In this document: one piece after another, positions 26,572-35,373 of the stretch
Layout of the letters: each line of letters begins with the position of its first letter
Position numbering within the stretch: the first letter of the stretch is position 1
Assembly: GCA_947494305.1 (NCBI GenBank)
Contig: CANLUL010000002.1
Location: forward strand, 124,001-188,000
DNA: 64,000 nt
DNA from: an uncultured Sphingomonadaceae bacterium
GTDB taxonomy: Bacteria; Pseudomonadota; Alphaproteobacteria; Sphingomonadales; Sphingomonadaceae
Direction of reading: 5' to 3'
The notes under the pieces: model-generated
The model's database searches: none
What the model was told of the DNA's origin: nothing
Seen by the model: the letters and a program-made list of their open reading frames with translations, nothing else
Translations under genes and position numbers: made by a program

Positions 26572-27177
26572 TCAGGCTGCCGATCGGACCTGTTCCATCC
26601 GCGACAGATAGCGCGCCAGAACATCAATTTCGAGATTGACAGCGCGGCCAGCTTTCAATTCCCCCAAAGTTGTTACCTTGGCGGTGTGCGGAATAACGTT
26701 GAGTGTAAAAACAGTTCCGTTTTTATCAGTCACATTGTTTACGGTAAGGGATACACCATCAACAGTGATCGAACCTTTGGCGGCTATATATGGCGCAAGT
26801 TCGGCCGGTGCTTTGATATGAACCGTATGCGAATCTCCGGTTTCTTCAACAGAAGCAACCTCTCCCACGCCATCGATATGGCCCGTGACAATATGACCGC
26901 CCAGTTCATCGCCCACTTTTAACGCCCGTTCCAGATTGATTTTGCGGCCGTCAGTAAACTGCCCCTGTGCGGTGCAGGAGATTGTTTCTCCAGAAACATC
27001 AACCGCGAACCAATCCGATCCTTTGTCCACGACGGTCAGGCAAACACCGGCACAGGATATCGATGCACCCATGTCCACCCCATCCATATCGTAACCGCAT
27101 GTGATGGTCGCGCGCAGATCTCCGCGCTGTTCCAATGCAGTGATCGTTCCAATATCTGTGACAATGCCTGTAAACAT
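26572..27177 (-). CDS. ribE: riboflavin synthase, alpha subunit
   Basis: Joins two 6,7-dimethyl-8-ribityllumazines to make riboflavin. The 201-residue protein has the two homologous lumazine-binding repeats of the family (about 1-97 and 98-195), beginning MFTGIVTDIG and HIDGVGEV. The motif GGHIVTGHIDG lies at the junction. It follows ribD by 26 bases in the same direction. No FMN riboswitch is seen in front of either gene. Confidence 0.95.
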   Translation of the reverse strand: MFTGIVTDIGTITALEQRGDLRATITCGYDMDGVDMGASISCAGVCLTVVDKGSDWFAVDVSGETISCTAQGQFTDGRKINLERALKVGDELGGHIVTGHIDGVGEVASVEETGDSHTVHIKAPAELAPYIAAKGSITVDGVSLTVNNVTDKNGTVFTLNVIPHTAKVTTLGELKAGRAVNLEIDVLARYLSRMEQVRSAA

Positions 27178-27203
27178 TTGATTCCTATTCCTTTGCCGCG
27201 TGC

Positions 27204-28181
27204 CTAGGCTGCGCGGTCATATATCTCAAGACTATCCTTGCCCAAGACCCGTCGATCAGAAAGATCCCATTGCCCATGCGTATTTTCCAGGCTCGTCAAG
27301 CCAAAGTCGCCAACAGATAACAATCCGCCGCCAACAATAATTGGTGCTCGGTATATCATCAGTCGATCCACCATGTCCGCCCTCAAAAATGATGCCGCCA
27401 CCGACGCGCCGCCTTCGATCAGCAACCAGTTGACGTTATCGAGACCGGAAATCGCCTCAGGCTTTGAAATTCTTTGCCAATGATCCGGAGCGTCTGCCTT
27501 TCCCAAAATAACCGGCAATGGATTTCGATCATCAAGGCCGTCCAAACGAACATCCAGGCCGGGTTGATCGGCTTTCACGGTGCCTGATCCTACCAATATG
27601 GCATCGGTTCGTGCCCGTTCGATATGAGCATGTGCTCTAGCGCGGGCGCCGGTGATCCATTTGCTTTCGCCGTTAGCCATCGCGATGCATCCGTCAAGCG
27701 ACATCGCAAGCTTCAAGGTGACAAAAGGTCTGTTCTTTTCTATCCGGGCAAAGAATCCGCCCATTGCTTGCCGAGCTTCTTTTTCCATCAACCCAACTGA
27801 AACAGAAATGCCAGCATCGCCCAAGCGATCGATGCCCTTGCGATGGGTGCGTTCATCGGGGTCTAGACTGGCAATTACCACCCGAGCCGGTTTTGCAGCG
27901 ATAACACTATCCACACATGCCGGACCACGCGCACTTTCATGCGCGCAGGGCTCAAGCGTGACGTAGACATCGGCATTGTGGGAAGACTGTAAAGCCTCAT
28001 CCAGTGCCATAGCCTCTGCATGTGGCCTGCCGCCTGGTTGAGTCCAACCGCGTCCTACAATCTTGCCATCTTTGACGATGATACATCCAACATTGGGATT
28101 ACCGCCAGTTCTGCCCCGGCCGCGCTGCGATAGCGCGATGGCAGCAGCCATAAACTTAGCATCACTGTGGCTATTCAGCAT
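27204..28181 (-). CDS. ribD: diaminohydroxyphosphoribosylaminopyrimidine deaminase / 5-amino-6-(5-phosphoribosylamino)uracil reductase
   Basis: A bifunctional riboflavin enzyme. The N-terminal zinc deaminase has HAEAMAL and PCAHESARGPAC. The latter is a variant of the usual PCxHxGRTPPC spacing but keeps the Cys ligands. The C-terminal reductase begins near residue 150 (FVTLKLAMSLDGCIA) and ends with the NADPH-binding LLIEGGASVAASFL region. At 325 residues it is somewhat shorter than typical RibD (about 360). Its start overlaps the end of the small membrane protein gene by seven bases, suggesting coupled translation. Confidence 0.92.
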   Translation of the reverse strand: MLNSHSDAKFMAAAIALSQRGRGRTGGNPNVGCIIVKDGKIVGRGWTQPGGRPHAEAMALDEALQSSHNADVYVTLEPCAHESARGPACVDSVIAAKPARVVIASLDPDERTHRKGIDRLGDAGISVSVGLMEKEARQAMGGFFARIEKNRPFVTLKLAMSLDGCIAMANGESKWITGARARAHAHIERARTDAILVGSGTVKADQPGLDVRLDGLDDRNPLPVILGKADAPDHWQRISKPEAISGLDNVNWLLIEGGASVAASFLRADMVDRLMIYRAPIIVGGGLLSVGDFGLTSLENTHGQWDLSDRRVLGKDSLEIYDRAA

Positions 28182-28591
28182 GTAGTGCCGGGCGGAAGCT
28201 CGACCAGTACTTCGCCGCGAGCAATGCGCTTTTGTTCCGCCTCTCGCTCAATCTCTTCGACATCCATGCCAGAAAGTTCGCCTAGCCTTTTCATTGCGTC
28301 ACGGCGTTTATCGGCCTGCTTTTCTTTGAGGCATTGCACTTCCCATCGATCTTTCAGAATATCTTCATCTGATCGTTCTTCAGTCCAGTTTTCGACATAA
28401 ATCACTTCTTGAGGGACATAGGTATAGGTGTTTACTTTGGGGTCGAGGATGAAAAGGAACAGGATAAATCCGGTGCAGCCAACGGAGAGCAATGCGGGCA
28501 GCCATCGCTCTCCCTTTTCACCTTGACGAATCACCGCAATAAGATCGCTGATTCCACCGCTTGCCGAGACATCTTTCAACATACGCATCAT
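28175..28591 (-). CDS. small membrane protein of unknown function
   Basis: A 138-residue protein with a single hydrophobic segment (about 33-50, ALLSVGCTGFILFLFIL). A charged, mostly helical tail of about 85 residues follows, with a possible coiled coil (about 75-120). By topology the tail could be periplasmic. It overlaps ribD by seven bases and so is probably cotranscribed, but nothing in its sequence links it to flavin synthesis. I do not recognise the family. Confidence 0.7.
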   Translation of the reverse strand: MMRMLKDVSASGGISDLIAVIRQGEKGERWLPALLSVGCTGFILFLFILDPKVNTYTYVPQEVIYVENWTEERSDEDILKDRWEVQCLKEKQADKRRDAMKRLGELSGMDVEEIEREAEQKRIARGEVLVELPPGTTC

Positions 28592-28620
28592 TACTAAATA
28601 GTATGGCTTGAAGCGAATGA

Positions 28621-28647
28621 CCAGCCCTAGCGTGATTCAAGGGCTGG
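28621..28647 (-). terminator. hairpin downstream of the TonB-type gene
   Basis: CCAGCCCT and AGGGCTGG form an 8-base perfect stem with an 11-base loop just after the TonB-type gene stop. There is no T run after it on the minus strand, so it is at best a weak intrinsic terminator or a 3'-end stabiliser. Confidence 0.4.
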
Positions 28648-28661
28648 CCCGGTGAACGCAG

Positions 28662-29333
28662 TTAACTGTTGATTTCGAAACGGACTTTCAAGCTGATCCA
28701 ACTTTCGATTGGGCTGCCGTCCTTGGTGGCGGGTTGAAAGCGCCATTTTCTAAGCGCGTGTTTACGAGTGGTTTCCCAGAATTCAGGATGCGGAGCACTG
28801 ATCAACTCGATATCTATGGCACGACCATCGGTACCCACAAGAACGCGGACGCTCACGTTGCCCTCGATATCGCGACGCAACAGGCCGGAGGGGTATCTGG
28901 GTTGAAACTGCTTTGTAAAGCGCGGGTTTAGCCTAGCTGCGACGGTGACCGGGTCAGGGGTTGGTATGATATCATCTAAAGGCTCAAACGGAATATCGCC
29001 TGCTCCACCTCCACCAAAAGAAAGTTCCTCGGAGCCGGAAAAATTGGTGATTTCCGTTTGTGGTGCCTTGGGCAGATCGTCAATCTGTGGAACCGGGGAT
29101 TGGATTTTCGCTTTTTGAGGGACCTTAATCTCGCGCTCTTGTTCTTCAATTTTTTCCGCTATCGGTTCCACCATGGATATAAATATTGCTTCCACATCAG
29201 TTTTTTCATCTGGAATAATCTCTATTCCGGGCATCGCAATAACCGCTCCGATGACCATTGCATGTACGCCCAATGTCCAGGCTATGCCTTTTGGCTTTGG
29301 CGTCCGTCTGTCATAAGTAGAAACGTAGCTCAT
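28662..29333 (-). CDS. TonB-family energy transducer
   Basis: A 223-residue protein with TonB layout. A short cytoplasmic N-terminus and one membrane helix (GIAWTLGVHAMVIGAVIAM) are followed by a charged and Pro-containing periplasmic spacer. The C-terminal TonB domain (about 125-220) contains NVSVRVLVGTDGRAIDIEL and ALRKWRFQPA. It would pass proton-motive energy to TonB-dependent outer-membrane receptors. ATG 29333 is chosen for AGAGG six bases upstream; an ATG seven codons earlier lacks a site. No exbB/exbD lies nearby. Confidence 0.88.
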   Translation of the reverse strand: MSYVSTYDRRTPKPKGIAWTLGVHAMVIGAVIAMPGIEIIPDEKTDVEAIFISMVEPIAEKIEEQEREIKVPQKAKIQSPVPQIDDLPKAPQTEITNFSGSEELSFGGGGAGDIPFEPLDDIIPTPDPVTVAARLNPRFTKQFQPRYPSGLLRRDIEGNVSVRVLVGTDGRAIDIELISAPHPEFWETTRKHALRKWRFQPATKDGSPIESWISLKVRFEINS

Positions 29334-29412
29334 ATTACATCCTCTCATCTTCATTCAAAAGATGACGGAGCAGCCCGCTATTTTGACCGTGTGTCTGCAC
29401 CGTCAATATGTG

Positions 29413-29440
29413 ATGTTATACTATATCTTTTATTTGTCAA
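29413..29440 (-). promoter_or_regulatory. putative promoter for the TonB-type gene
   Basis: On the minus strand a perfect TTGACA (29435-29440) is followed after 16 bases by TAACAT (29413-29418), 80 bases before the chosen start. The spacing fits a sigma-70-type promoter and the -10 element is 4/6. Confidence 0.45.
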
Positions 29441-29483
29441 ATTGGCGTGGCACTGAACAGCCCATATTTGCCGATATTCTGGT

Positions 29484-30821
29484 CTATTTAGCCGCTGTAA
29501 AAAGACGTGACATGACCGAATCTCGCCCAATCAAAGGCAACAGAGCGTTCATATCCGGACCATGATCCAGCCCTGTCAAAGCCTGGCGCAATGGCATGAA
29601 CAACGACTTACCTTTGCGTTCGGTCGAGGCTTTCAATGCGCTTGTCCAATCTTTCCAGATTGTGTCTGACCATTCCAAATCTTCCAACGCTGTTCGAGCT
29701 GCCATTAAAAAATCACTGTCTTCAGATGAAAACTCTACTGGTGCAACCGGGCCGGTAACCACTTGCCACCACCGATCTACCTCTCCCATATCATGCAGAT
29801 TGGGGCGGATAACATTCCATCCATCAACCCCCATCGCCTCGGGCAGCCGGTCTTTTACTGCATCATAATCCAGCTGATGCACAATTTTCTGGTTCAGTTG
29901 AGCCAATTCTTCGTCGTCAAATCGGGCCGGCGCTCTACCAAATCGGCCGAAATCAAATGTTTCAACTAGCCGTTCGATATCGGCAATGGGTTCAACTGGG
30001 TCACTGGTTCCGATGCGCGCCAACAAAGCGACAATCGATTGCGGCTCAATATGGCGGTCTCGAAATCCGCTGACACCTAGAGAGCCCAGTCGCTTGGAAA
30101 GTTTGCCTTCGGCACCAACCAACAAAGCTTCATGCGCGAAGATCGGGGTTTTGGCGCCAAAAGCTTCAAACATCTGGATTTGAACGGCTGTGTTGGCGAC
30201 ATGATCTTCACCGCGCACGACATGGGTGATTTCCATATCAATATCGTCAATCGTCGATGGCAGCATATAGAGCCAACTACCGTCTTCACGCCGAATAACC
30301 GGATCAGATAACAATGCAGCATCAAAATGCTGATCCCCCCTTATCAAGTCATTCCACTCTATGGGTTTGTCATGATCAAGCTTGAAGCGCCAATGCGGCT
30401 TACGGCCCTCGGCTTCAAAACCGGCAATTTGCTCTTCGGTAAGCACAAGTGCTGTGCGCTCATATATCGGCGGCTTGCCTTGACCAAGCAGGATCTTGCG
30501 GCGCAGTTCCAGCTCTTCGGACGTTTCAAAGGCAGGGTAAACCCGGCCCGCTGCCTTCAGAGTTTCAAACTGTTCCTGATAGCGATCAAATCGGCCCGAC
30601 TGCCGCGCCTCCTCATCAGATGAAAGGCCAAGCCATTGCAGGTCGGCACGGATCGCATCGACATATTCTTCTTTTGACCGCTCCGCATCGGTATCATCCA
30701 GACGCAACAGAAAGGTGCCACCCTCTTTCTTGGCAAACATCCAGTTATGGAGCGCGGTACGAATATTACCAACGTGCAGGTGGCCGGTTGGTGAAGGGGC
30801 GAAACGAGTTTTTATGGTCAT
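29484..30821 (-). CDS. gltX: glutamyl-tRNA synthetase
   Basis: A class I synthetase of 445 residues that charges tRNA-Glu. FAPSPTGHLHVGNIRTA holds the HIGH-like motif, RLDDTD replaces the more common RIEDTD, and KLSKRLGS is the KMSKS-like loop. The C-terminal anticodon-binding half is of bacterial type. Alphaproteobacteria often carry two GltX proteins, one of which also charges tRNA-Gln for later amidation; this sequence alone does not say which this is. It lies 12 bases after nadE in the same direction. Confidence 0.95.
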   Translation of the reverse strand: MTIKTRFAPSPTGHLHVGNIRTALHNWMFAKKEGGTFLLRLDDTDAERSKEEYVDAIRADLQWLGLSSDEEARQSGRFDRYQEQFETLKAAGRVYPAFETSEELELRRKILLGQGKPPIYERTALVLTEEQIAGFEAEGRKPHWRFKLDHDKPIEWNDLIRGDQHFDAALLSDPVIRREDGSWLYMLPSTIDDIDMEITHVVRGEDHVANTAVQIQMFEAFGAKTPIFAHEALLVGAEGKLSKRLGSLGVSGFRDRHIEPQSIVALLARIGTSDPVEPIADIERLVETFDFGRFGRAPARFDDEELAQLNQKIVHQLDYDAVKDRLPEAMGVDGWNVIRPNLHDMGEVDRWWQVVTGPVAPVEFSSEDSDFLMAARTALEDLEWSDTIWKDWTSALKASTERKGKSLFMPLRQALTGLDHGPDMNALLPLIGRDSVMSRLFTAAK

Positions 30822-30833
30822 AATGTCGCGCCC

Positions 30834-32489
30834 TTAGACGGTTCTGAATGCATTGGTAATAGGATATCGTCGATCACGGCCAAAATTGCGGGTTCCAAGT
30901 TTTACGCCCGGCGGTGCCTGGCGCCGTTTATACTCAGCAATGTAGAGCAAACGCTCAATCCGAATGACCGTTTCCCGGTCAAAGCCGCGTTTGACCAAAT
31001 CACCGACAGACAATTCCTCCTCAATCAAACCGTGGAGCAGCGGATCAAGTATTTCATAATCTGGCAGACTATCACTGTCCTTCTGATCCTCACGCAATTC
31101 GGCGGTCGGCGGCTTACTGATTACATTGGCAGGCATCACGGGTCCATCTGGCCCAAGACCTAGGCTGGGCTTGTTTCGATTTCGCCATTCAGAAAGTTTG
31201 AAACAGGTCAGCTTATAGGCGTCTTTCAGCACCGAATAGCCGCCGGCCATATCTCCATAAATCGTTGCATAGCCAACACTCATCTCTGATTTATTGCCAG
31301 TGGTGAGCAACATATGACCAAATTTGTTACTTAGAGCCATGAGTGTGACTCCGCGTATCCGCGACTGGATATTCTCCTCGGTAATATCAACCTCGCTGTC
31401 CGAAAAGCTACCTTCGAGCATTGCATCAAAGCCTTCAATTGCCGGATTAATAGGGATCGTGTCGAGCTTCGTGCCCAGCATGTTGGCGCAGCCCTCTGCA
31501 TCATCCAGGCTTTCCTGGCTGGTAAACCGCGAAGGCATCATCACGCACCAGACCCGATCCGCCCCCAGAGCATCAACCGCAACAGCCGCCGATAAGGCGC
31601 TATCAATACCGCCCGACAATCCCAGCACAACACCGGGAAAATGGTTGGCATTTACATAATCCCGCAGGCCCACAATCATTGCATTGTAAATATCGGCGGG
31701 ATGATGATCCCAATTTTCAATATCACCGGCGTCACAGACCCAGCCCTCTGATCCTTTGGACCAAATTGTATCACGAACATGCTCTTCCCAATCGGGCAGT
31801 CGGTGGGCGGTTTCTCCATCGGCGTTTAGAACGAACGAGCAACCATCAAAGACGACTTCATCTTGCCCCCCCACGCGATTTAGGAACATCAGTGGCAGAC
31901 TGGTTTCTTTCACGCGTGCGGCAAATACTTCCGTTTCGCGGCGGTCGTCCTTCTCAATTTCATAAGGGCTGCCATTCACCGAGATCAAAAGCTCGGCACC
32001 CTGCTCCGCAAGATGCTTTGAAACTTCAGGAAGCCATCCATCCTCGCAAATGGGGAGCCCCAGTTTCACACCTTTAAACTGCACCGGCTCCGGCATCGGC
32101 CCGGATGCAAATAATCGTTTTTCATCGAACGTACCGTAGTTAGGAAGTTCGACTTTATAACGGACATCGGCAATCTGCCCGTCTTCCAGCAGTGCTATTC
32201 CATTGTACAGCTTGCCCTGGTCGCGAAAGATGGAGCCAACAAGCATGGCTGGCCCCGGCTTCGCGGTCACTGCGGCCAAGCGCAACAGCTCAGCTTCTGC
32301 GCGTTCCCAAACCGCCGGTTTCAAAACCAGGTCCTCAGGCGGATAACCAATTAGTTGTAACTCGGGAAACACGATCAAATCACTATCCGGTTTTGCCTCC
32401 CGGGTGGCAATCATCGCATCGGCATTGGAGCGTAAATTACCCACAGTCTGGGTGAGCTGGGCCATCGTTATGAGGAGCTGATCTGTCAT
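30834..32489 (-). CDS. nadE: glutamine-dependent NAD+ synthase
   Basis: The last step of NAD synthesis, 551 residues, two domains. The N-terminal nitrilase-type glutaminase has Glu43 (FPELQL), Lys112 and Cys148 (LPICEDGW). The C-terminal ATP-pyrophosphatase synthase has the P-loop SGGIDS (292-297) and the segment LLTTGNKSEMSVGYATIYGD. The start codon follows directly on a strong hairpin (32490-32522) whose 3' arm contains the only Shine-Dalgarno-like bases. Confidence 0.95.
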   Translation of the reverse strand: MTDQLLITMAQLTQTVGNLRSNADAMIATREAKPDSDLIVFPELQLIGYPPEDLVLKPAVWERAEAELLRLAAVTAKPGPAMLVGSIFRDQGKLYNGIALLEDGQIADVRYKVELPNYGTFDEKRLFASGPMPEPVQFKGVKLGLPICEDGWLPEVSKHLAEQGAELLISVNGSPYEIEKDDRRETEVFAARVKETSLPLMFLNRVGGQDEVVFDGCSFVLNADGETAHRLPDWEEHVRDTIWSKGSEGWVCDAGDIENWDHHPADIYNAMIVGLRDYVNANHFPGVVLGLSGGIDSALSAAVAVDALGADRVWCVMMPSRFTSQESLDDAEGCANMLGTKLDTIPINPAIEGFDAMLEGSFSDSEVDITEENIQSRIRGVTLMALSNKFGHMLLTTGNKSEMSVGYATIYGDMAGGYSVLKDAYKLTCFKLSEWRNRNKPSLGLGPDGPVMPANVISKPPTAELREDQKDSDSLPDYEILDPLLHGLIEEELSVGDLVKRGFDRETVIRIERLLYIAEYKRRQAPPGVKLGTRNFGRDRRYPITNAFRTV

Positions 32490-32522
32490 GCCGCCCTGAT
32501 AGGCAAGAGCGCTCAGGGCGGC
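32490..32522 (-). promoter_or_regulatory. 10-base perfect hairpin touching the nadE start codon
   Basis: GCCGCCCTGA and TCAGGGCGGC pair around a 13-base loop. On the minus strand the 3' arm ends at the base before the nadE ATG and includes AGGG, the likely ribosome site. It also lies 10 bases after the stop of the upstream secreted-protein gene. It may end that transcript, mask the nadE ribosome site, or both. No T run follows. Confidence 0.45.
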
Positions 32523-32532
32523 AAATAAAATC

Positions 32533-33006
32533 CTAACGCATCAAAATAACTTCGGCATAGTAACTGCCATAGTTATCGCGATAATCTGTGTCATAAACCC
32601 AGAGGCTTAGGTTACGTCCGTCACCGTAAATTATCTGGGATTCATATTTATGATTGGATCGATAGCCCGACCGGCAAAAGTTCAGTCCGTGGCTGCTTTT
32701 TACCACCGGCAAGCTAACCCTTCCACGGCCGGAATTAAACTCAAAGCAGGCGTCATTTTTCAAAGCACGGCGCGTTGGCTTCCATGTACCGAAATGAGTT
32801 TGACCACTGATGCGAACTTTGTAGCGTTTGCCGCGTTCCAACCACATTGTCGATATCCGGCCGCCGTTAGCCGGAATAGAATTAGTATGCATGGTAAGTG
32901 GGCTTGCGTCTGCTTTACCAGAACCGGGCACGGGAACTGCGGCGAATAGCGCCAGAGATGCTGCGGTCGTTGCTACTGCTGTAAATATCTGAATCGGTTT
33001 CAACAT
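32533..33006 (-). CDS. small secreted protein of unknown function
   Basis: A 157-residue protein with a signal peptide (MLKPIQIFTAVATTAASLALFAAVPV). The mature part of about 130 residues is beta-rich with many aromatic and basic residues and two cysteines (KNDACFEF, LNFCRSG) that could form a disulfide. GLY/TYR-rich strands near the end (LSLWVYDTDYRDNYGSYYAEV) suggest a beta-sandwich. ATG 33006 is preferred for GGAG nine bases upstream. The family is not recognised. Confidence 0.75.
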   Translation of the reverse strand: MLKPIQIFTAVATTAASLALFAAVPVPGSGKADASPLTMHTNSIPANGGRISTMWLERGKRYKVRISGQTHFGTWKPTRRALKNDACFEFNSGRGRVSLPVVKSSHGLNFCRSGYRSNHKYESQIIYGDGRNLSLWVYDTDYRDNYGSYYAEVILMR

Positions 33007-33230
33007 GATTTGGGTCTCCATTATTGAGTATCCCAATCTATCGGTTTGTTATCCTTAGAACATACGCAGTCATGCCTATATTCATTCCTCGGTGCCAAGC
33101 TCAAACAAACTGTGTGTAATTGCATAAAGCCTCTTTTGATTTTCGATCACCCTGTCTAACAAGGCATGGGATTAGTGGCGTTGTGACTGGGTGGTTTTCC
33201 AGCTGCGACCAAATATCGGGGAACCAAAAT

Positions 33231-34166
33231 ATGAAACTCATGTCCGGCAACAGTAATTTGCCGCTTGCTCAGGCCATTGCAGACTATCTGAAAATACCGC
33301 TCACCGATGCCAGCGTGAAGCGTTTTGCAGATGACGAGATTTTCATTGAAATTCACGAAAATGTCCGCGGCGAAGATGTGTTTGTGGTCCAGTCGACCAG
33401 CCATCCAGCCAATGACAATTTGATGGAATTGCTGATCAGCATCGATGCCTTGCGCCGTGCCTCGGCCAAACGCATTACAGCTGTCATTCCCTATTTCGGC
33501 TATGCACGACAAGATCGGAAACCGGGACCGCGCACACCCATTTCTGCTAAATTGGTCGCCAATCTGATCACCGAGGCTGGTGCTGATCGCGTGCTGACTG
33601 TGGATCTTCATGCTGGTCAGATCCAGGGGTTTTTCGATATTCCGACCGACAACCTTTACGGCGCACCGGTCATTAGTGAGGATATTAAATCCCGCCATGC
33701 AGACAAAGACATTATGGTGGTATCGCCAGATGTTGGCGGTGTGGTTCGTGCACGTGCTCTGGCCAAGCGTTTGAACAATGCGCCCTTGGCCATCGTCGAC
33801 AAGCGCCGCGAAAAAGCGGGCGTCTCCGAAGTGATGAATATCATTGGCGACGTCAAAGGGCGCTTTTGTGTCATGATAGACGACATTGCTGACAGCGCTG
33901 GCACATTGTGCAACGCATCGGATGCATTGATTGCCGCCGGTGCAACCGATGTTGCCGCCTATATAACCCACGGTGTCCTGTCTGGTAAAGCAGTGGAGCG
34001 CGTCAATGCTTCGTCGCTACGCAAGCTGATCATCACTGATACAATTCGTGCACCACAATCAGCACTGGATTCAGACAAGATTCGCATTTTGCCCATCGCA
34101 CCGTTACTGGGAGAAGCAATTAGTCGGATCGCGGATGAAAGCTCTGTTTCCAGTCTGTGGGACTAA
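33231..34166 (+). CDS. prs: ribose-phosphate pyrophosphokinase
   Basis: Makes PRPP from ribose 5-phosphate and ATP; 311 residues, normal length. Visible are the ATP-binding flexible loop region ([19 protein letters not shown]), the divalent-metal motif [13 protein letters not shown], and the PRPP loop [11 protein letters not shown], where Ile-Ala replaces the usual Met-Ile. ATG 33231 begins MKLMSGNSN, the standard N-terminus; the open frame continues 37 codons upstream without family similarity. Confidence 0.95.
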   Translation: MKLMSGNSNLPLAQAIADYLKIPLTDASVKRFADDEIFIEIHENVRGEDVFVVQSTSHPANDNLMELLISIDALRRASAKRITAVIPYFGYARQDRKPGPRTPISAKLVANLITEAGADRVLTVDLHAGQIQGFFDIPTDNLYGAPVISEDIKSRHADKDIMVVSPDVGGVVRARALAKRLNNAPLAIVDKRREKAGVSEVMNIIGDVKGRFCVMIDDIADSAGTLCNASDALIAAGATDVAAYITHGVLSGKAVERVNASSLRKLIITDTIRAPQSALDSDKIRILPIAPLLGEAISRIADESSVSSLWD

Positions 34167-34192
34167 ACAATTCCAAACAAGAAGGTATAAAC

Positions 34193-34597
34193 ATGCCAAG
34201 CTTTGAAACCCTGTCACAATATCGCCTCCACATTGGTGTTCTGGCGATCATCATTTGTGTTTTGGCATGGGCCACTGAATTGGCTGAACTGGTATATGTT
34301 TGTCCGTTTTGCCGGGTGCAACGCACGATTATTGGAATACTCGGGCTTTTGCTGCTCTTCAATCCGCAGCATTGGCTCAATCGTTGGGTCTCGTCATCAT
34401 TCGCTTTTCTAGGCCTTGTGGTTGCAAGCATGCAGCATTTTAAGGGTTGGGCCAAAATCATGTCTGGTGAATTTACCTGGGGCGAATATTGGTATGCCAA
34501 TAGCTGGGTTCTTTCTGGTTTTGCGATAGGCATCATGACGGGTTTGATACTGTACATTTGGGCTTGGCGACCGACCGAAGTCTTGGATGACCAATGA
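34193..34597 (+). CDS. DsbB-like four-helix membrane protein with one Cys pair
   Basis: A 134-residue protein with four hydrophobic segments. After the first helix it has VCPFCRVQRTIIG, matching the quinone-reducing CxxC-x2-QR motif of DsbB. The periplasmic loop between helices 3 and 4 (about 85-105), where DsbB has its second Cys pair for exchange with DsbA, contains no cysteine. ATG 34193 follows AGAAGG at seven bases. The stop overlaps the hisN start in ATGA. A thiol-redox or quinone-linked role is inference. Confidence 0.75.
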   Translation: MPSFETLSQYRLHIGVLAIIICVLAWATELAELVYVCPFCRVQRTIIGILGLLLLFNPQHWLNRWVSSSFAFLGLVVASMQHFKGWAKIMSGEFTWGEYWYANSWVLSGFAIGIMTGLILYIWAWRPTEVLDDQ

Positions 34598-35373
34598 CAC
34601 CTAAAGATATTGCTCTTGCCGAGAAGTTAGCTGAAGCAGCGGGCGAGGCTATTCGTCCCTTCTTCCGTGCGAAATTTGATCAGGAAGCGAAGAGCGACTC
34701 AACCTTTGTTACAGAAGCCGATCGCGCCGCCGAGGCGGCGATGCGGATGATCATCGAAGCTGAGCACCCAGACGACGGTATCATTGGCGAAGAATACGGA
34801 ACGCGCAACGAAGGCGCATCACGGCAATGGGTGTTGGACCCGATTGATGGTACAACCAGCTTCATCGCCGGCCGCGCCATCTTTGGGACGCTTATCGCAC
34901 TGATGCAGGATGGTTTTCCGATTATCGGCATTATTGACCAACCCATTGCAAAAGAACGCTGGGTCGGTGTGGTCGGACGCGAAACGCTGTTCAATGGTAC
35001 ACCCGCCAAATCGGCGCGATGCCGTGAATTGAAAGACGCCGTGCTTGCCACAACAACGCCGCATCAATTTGATGAGCATGATGCCGATCATTTCATGGGG
35101 CTCGCAGGCAAAGTAGCTCCGCGCAAGATTATTTATGGCGGTGATTGTTACAACTATGGTCTGATTGCAAGCGGTCATGTGGATGTCGTGTGCGAAGCGG
35201 GACTAATGCTCCACGATTTCGCAGCACTGGCTCCCATTGTTGATGGCGCGGGCGGTGTTATGTGTGATTGGAACGGCGAGCCACTCCATGCGGAATCGGA
35301 TGGTCACGTGCTCGCAATTGGCGATCAAGCCCGGATGGATGATGTGCTGGAGGCAATTGCTTGTCATCACTAA
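34594..35373 (+). CDS. hisN: inositol-monophosphatase-family histidinol-phosphatase
   Basis: A 259-residue lithium-sensitive phosphatase family member. Metal-binding motifs are GEEYG (Glu), WVLDPIDGTTSFIAG (Asp-x-Ile-Asp-Gly-Thr) and the late CEAGLMLHDFAALAPI. The Phe-Ile-Ala-Gly form of the second motif fits HisN, which dephosphorylates histidinol phosphate, rather than SuhB-type enzymes. hisC lies 11 kb away in this window. The gene is coupled to the DsbB-like gene by ATGA. Confidence 0.88.
   Translation: MTPKDIALAEKLAEAAGEAIRPFFRAKFDQEAKSDSTFVTEADRAAEAAMRMIIEAEHPDDGIIGEEYGTRNEGASRQWVLDPIDGTTSFIAGRAIFGTLIALMQDGFPIIGIIDQPIAKERWVGVVGRETLFNGTPAKSARCRELKDAVLATTTPHQFDEHDADHFMGLAGKVAPRKIIYGGDCYNYGLIASGHVDVVCEAGLMLHDFAALAPIVDGAGGVMCDWNGEPLHAESDGHVLAIGDQARMDDVLEAIACHH

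Noticed and set aside
26545-26587. Inverted repeat CGGTCGGCAG / CTGCCGATCGG between eipA and ribE as a terminator
   Set aside because: The stem is imperfect, the loop is long, there is no T run, and the right arm lies inside ribE.
33156-33971. A 271-codon minus-strand open frame opposite prs
   Set aside because: It is antisense to a conserved enzyme; the composition is that of a shadow frame.
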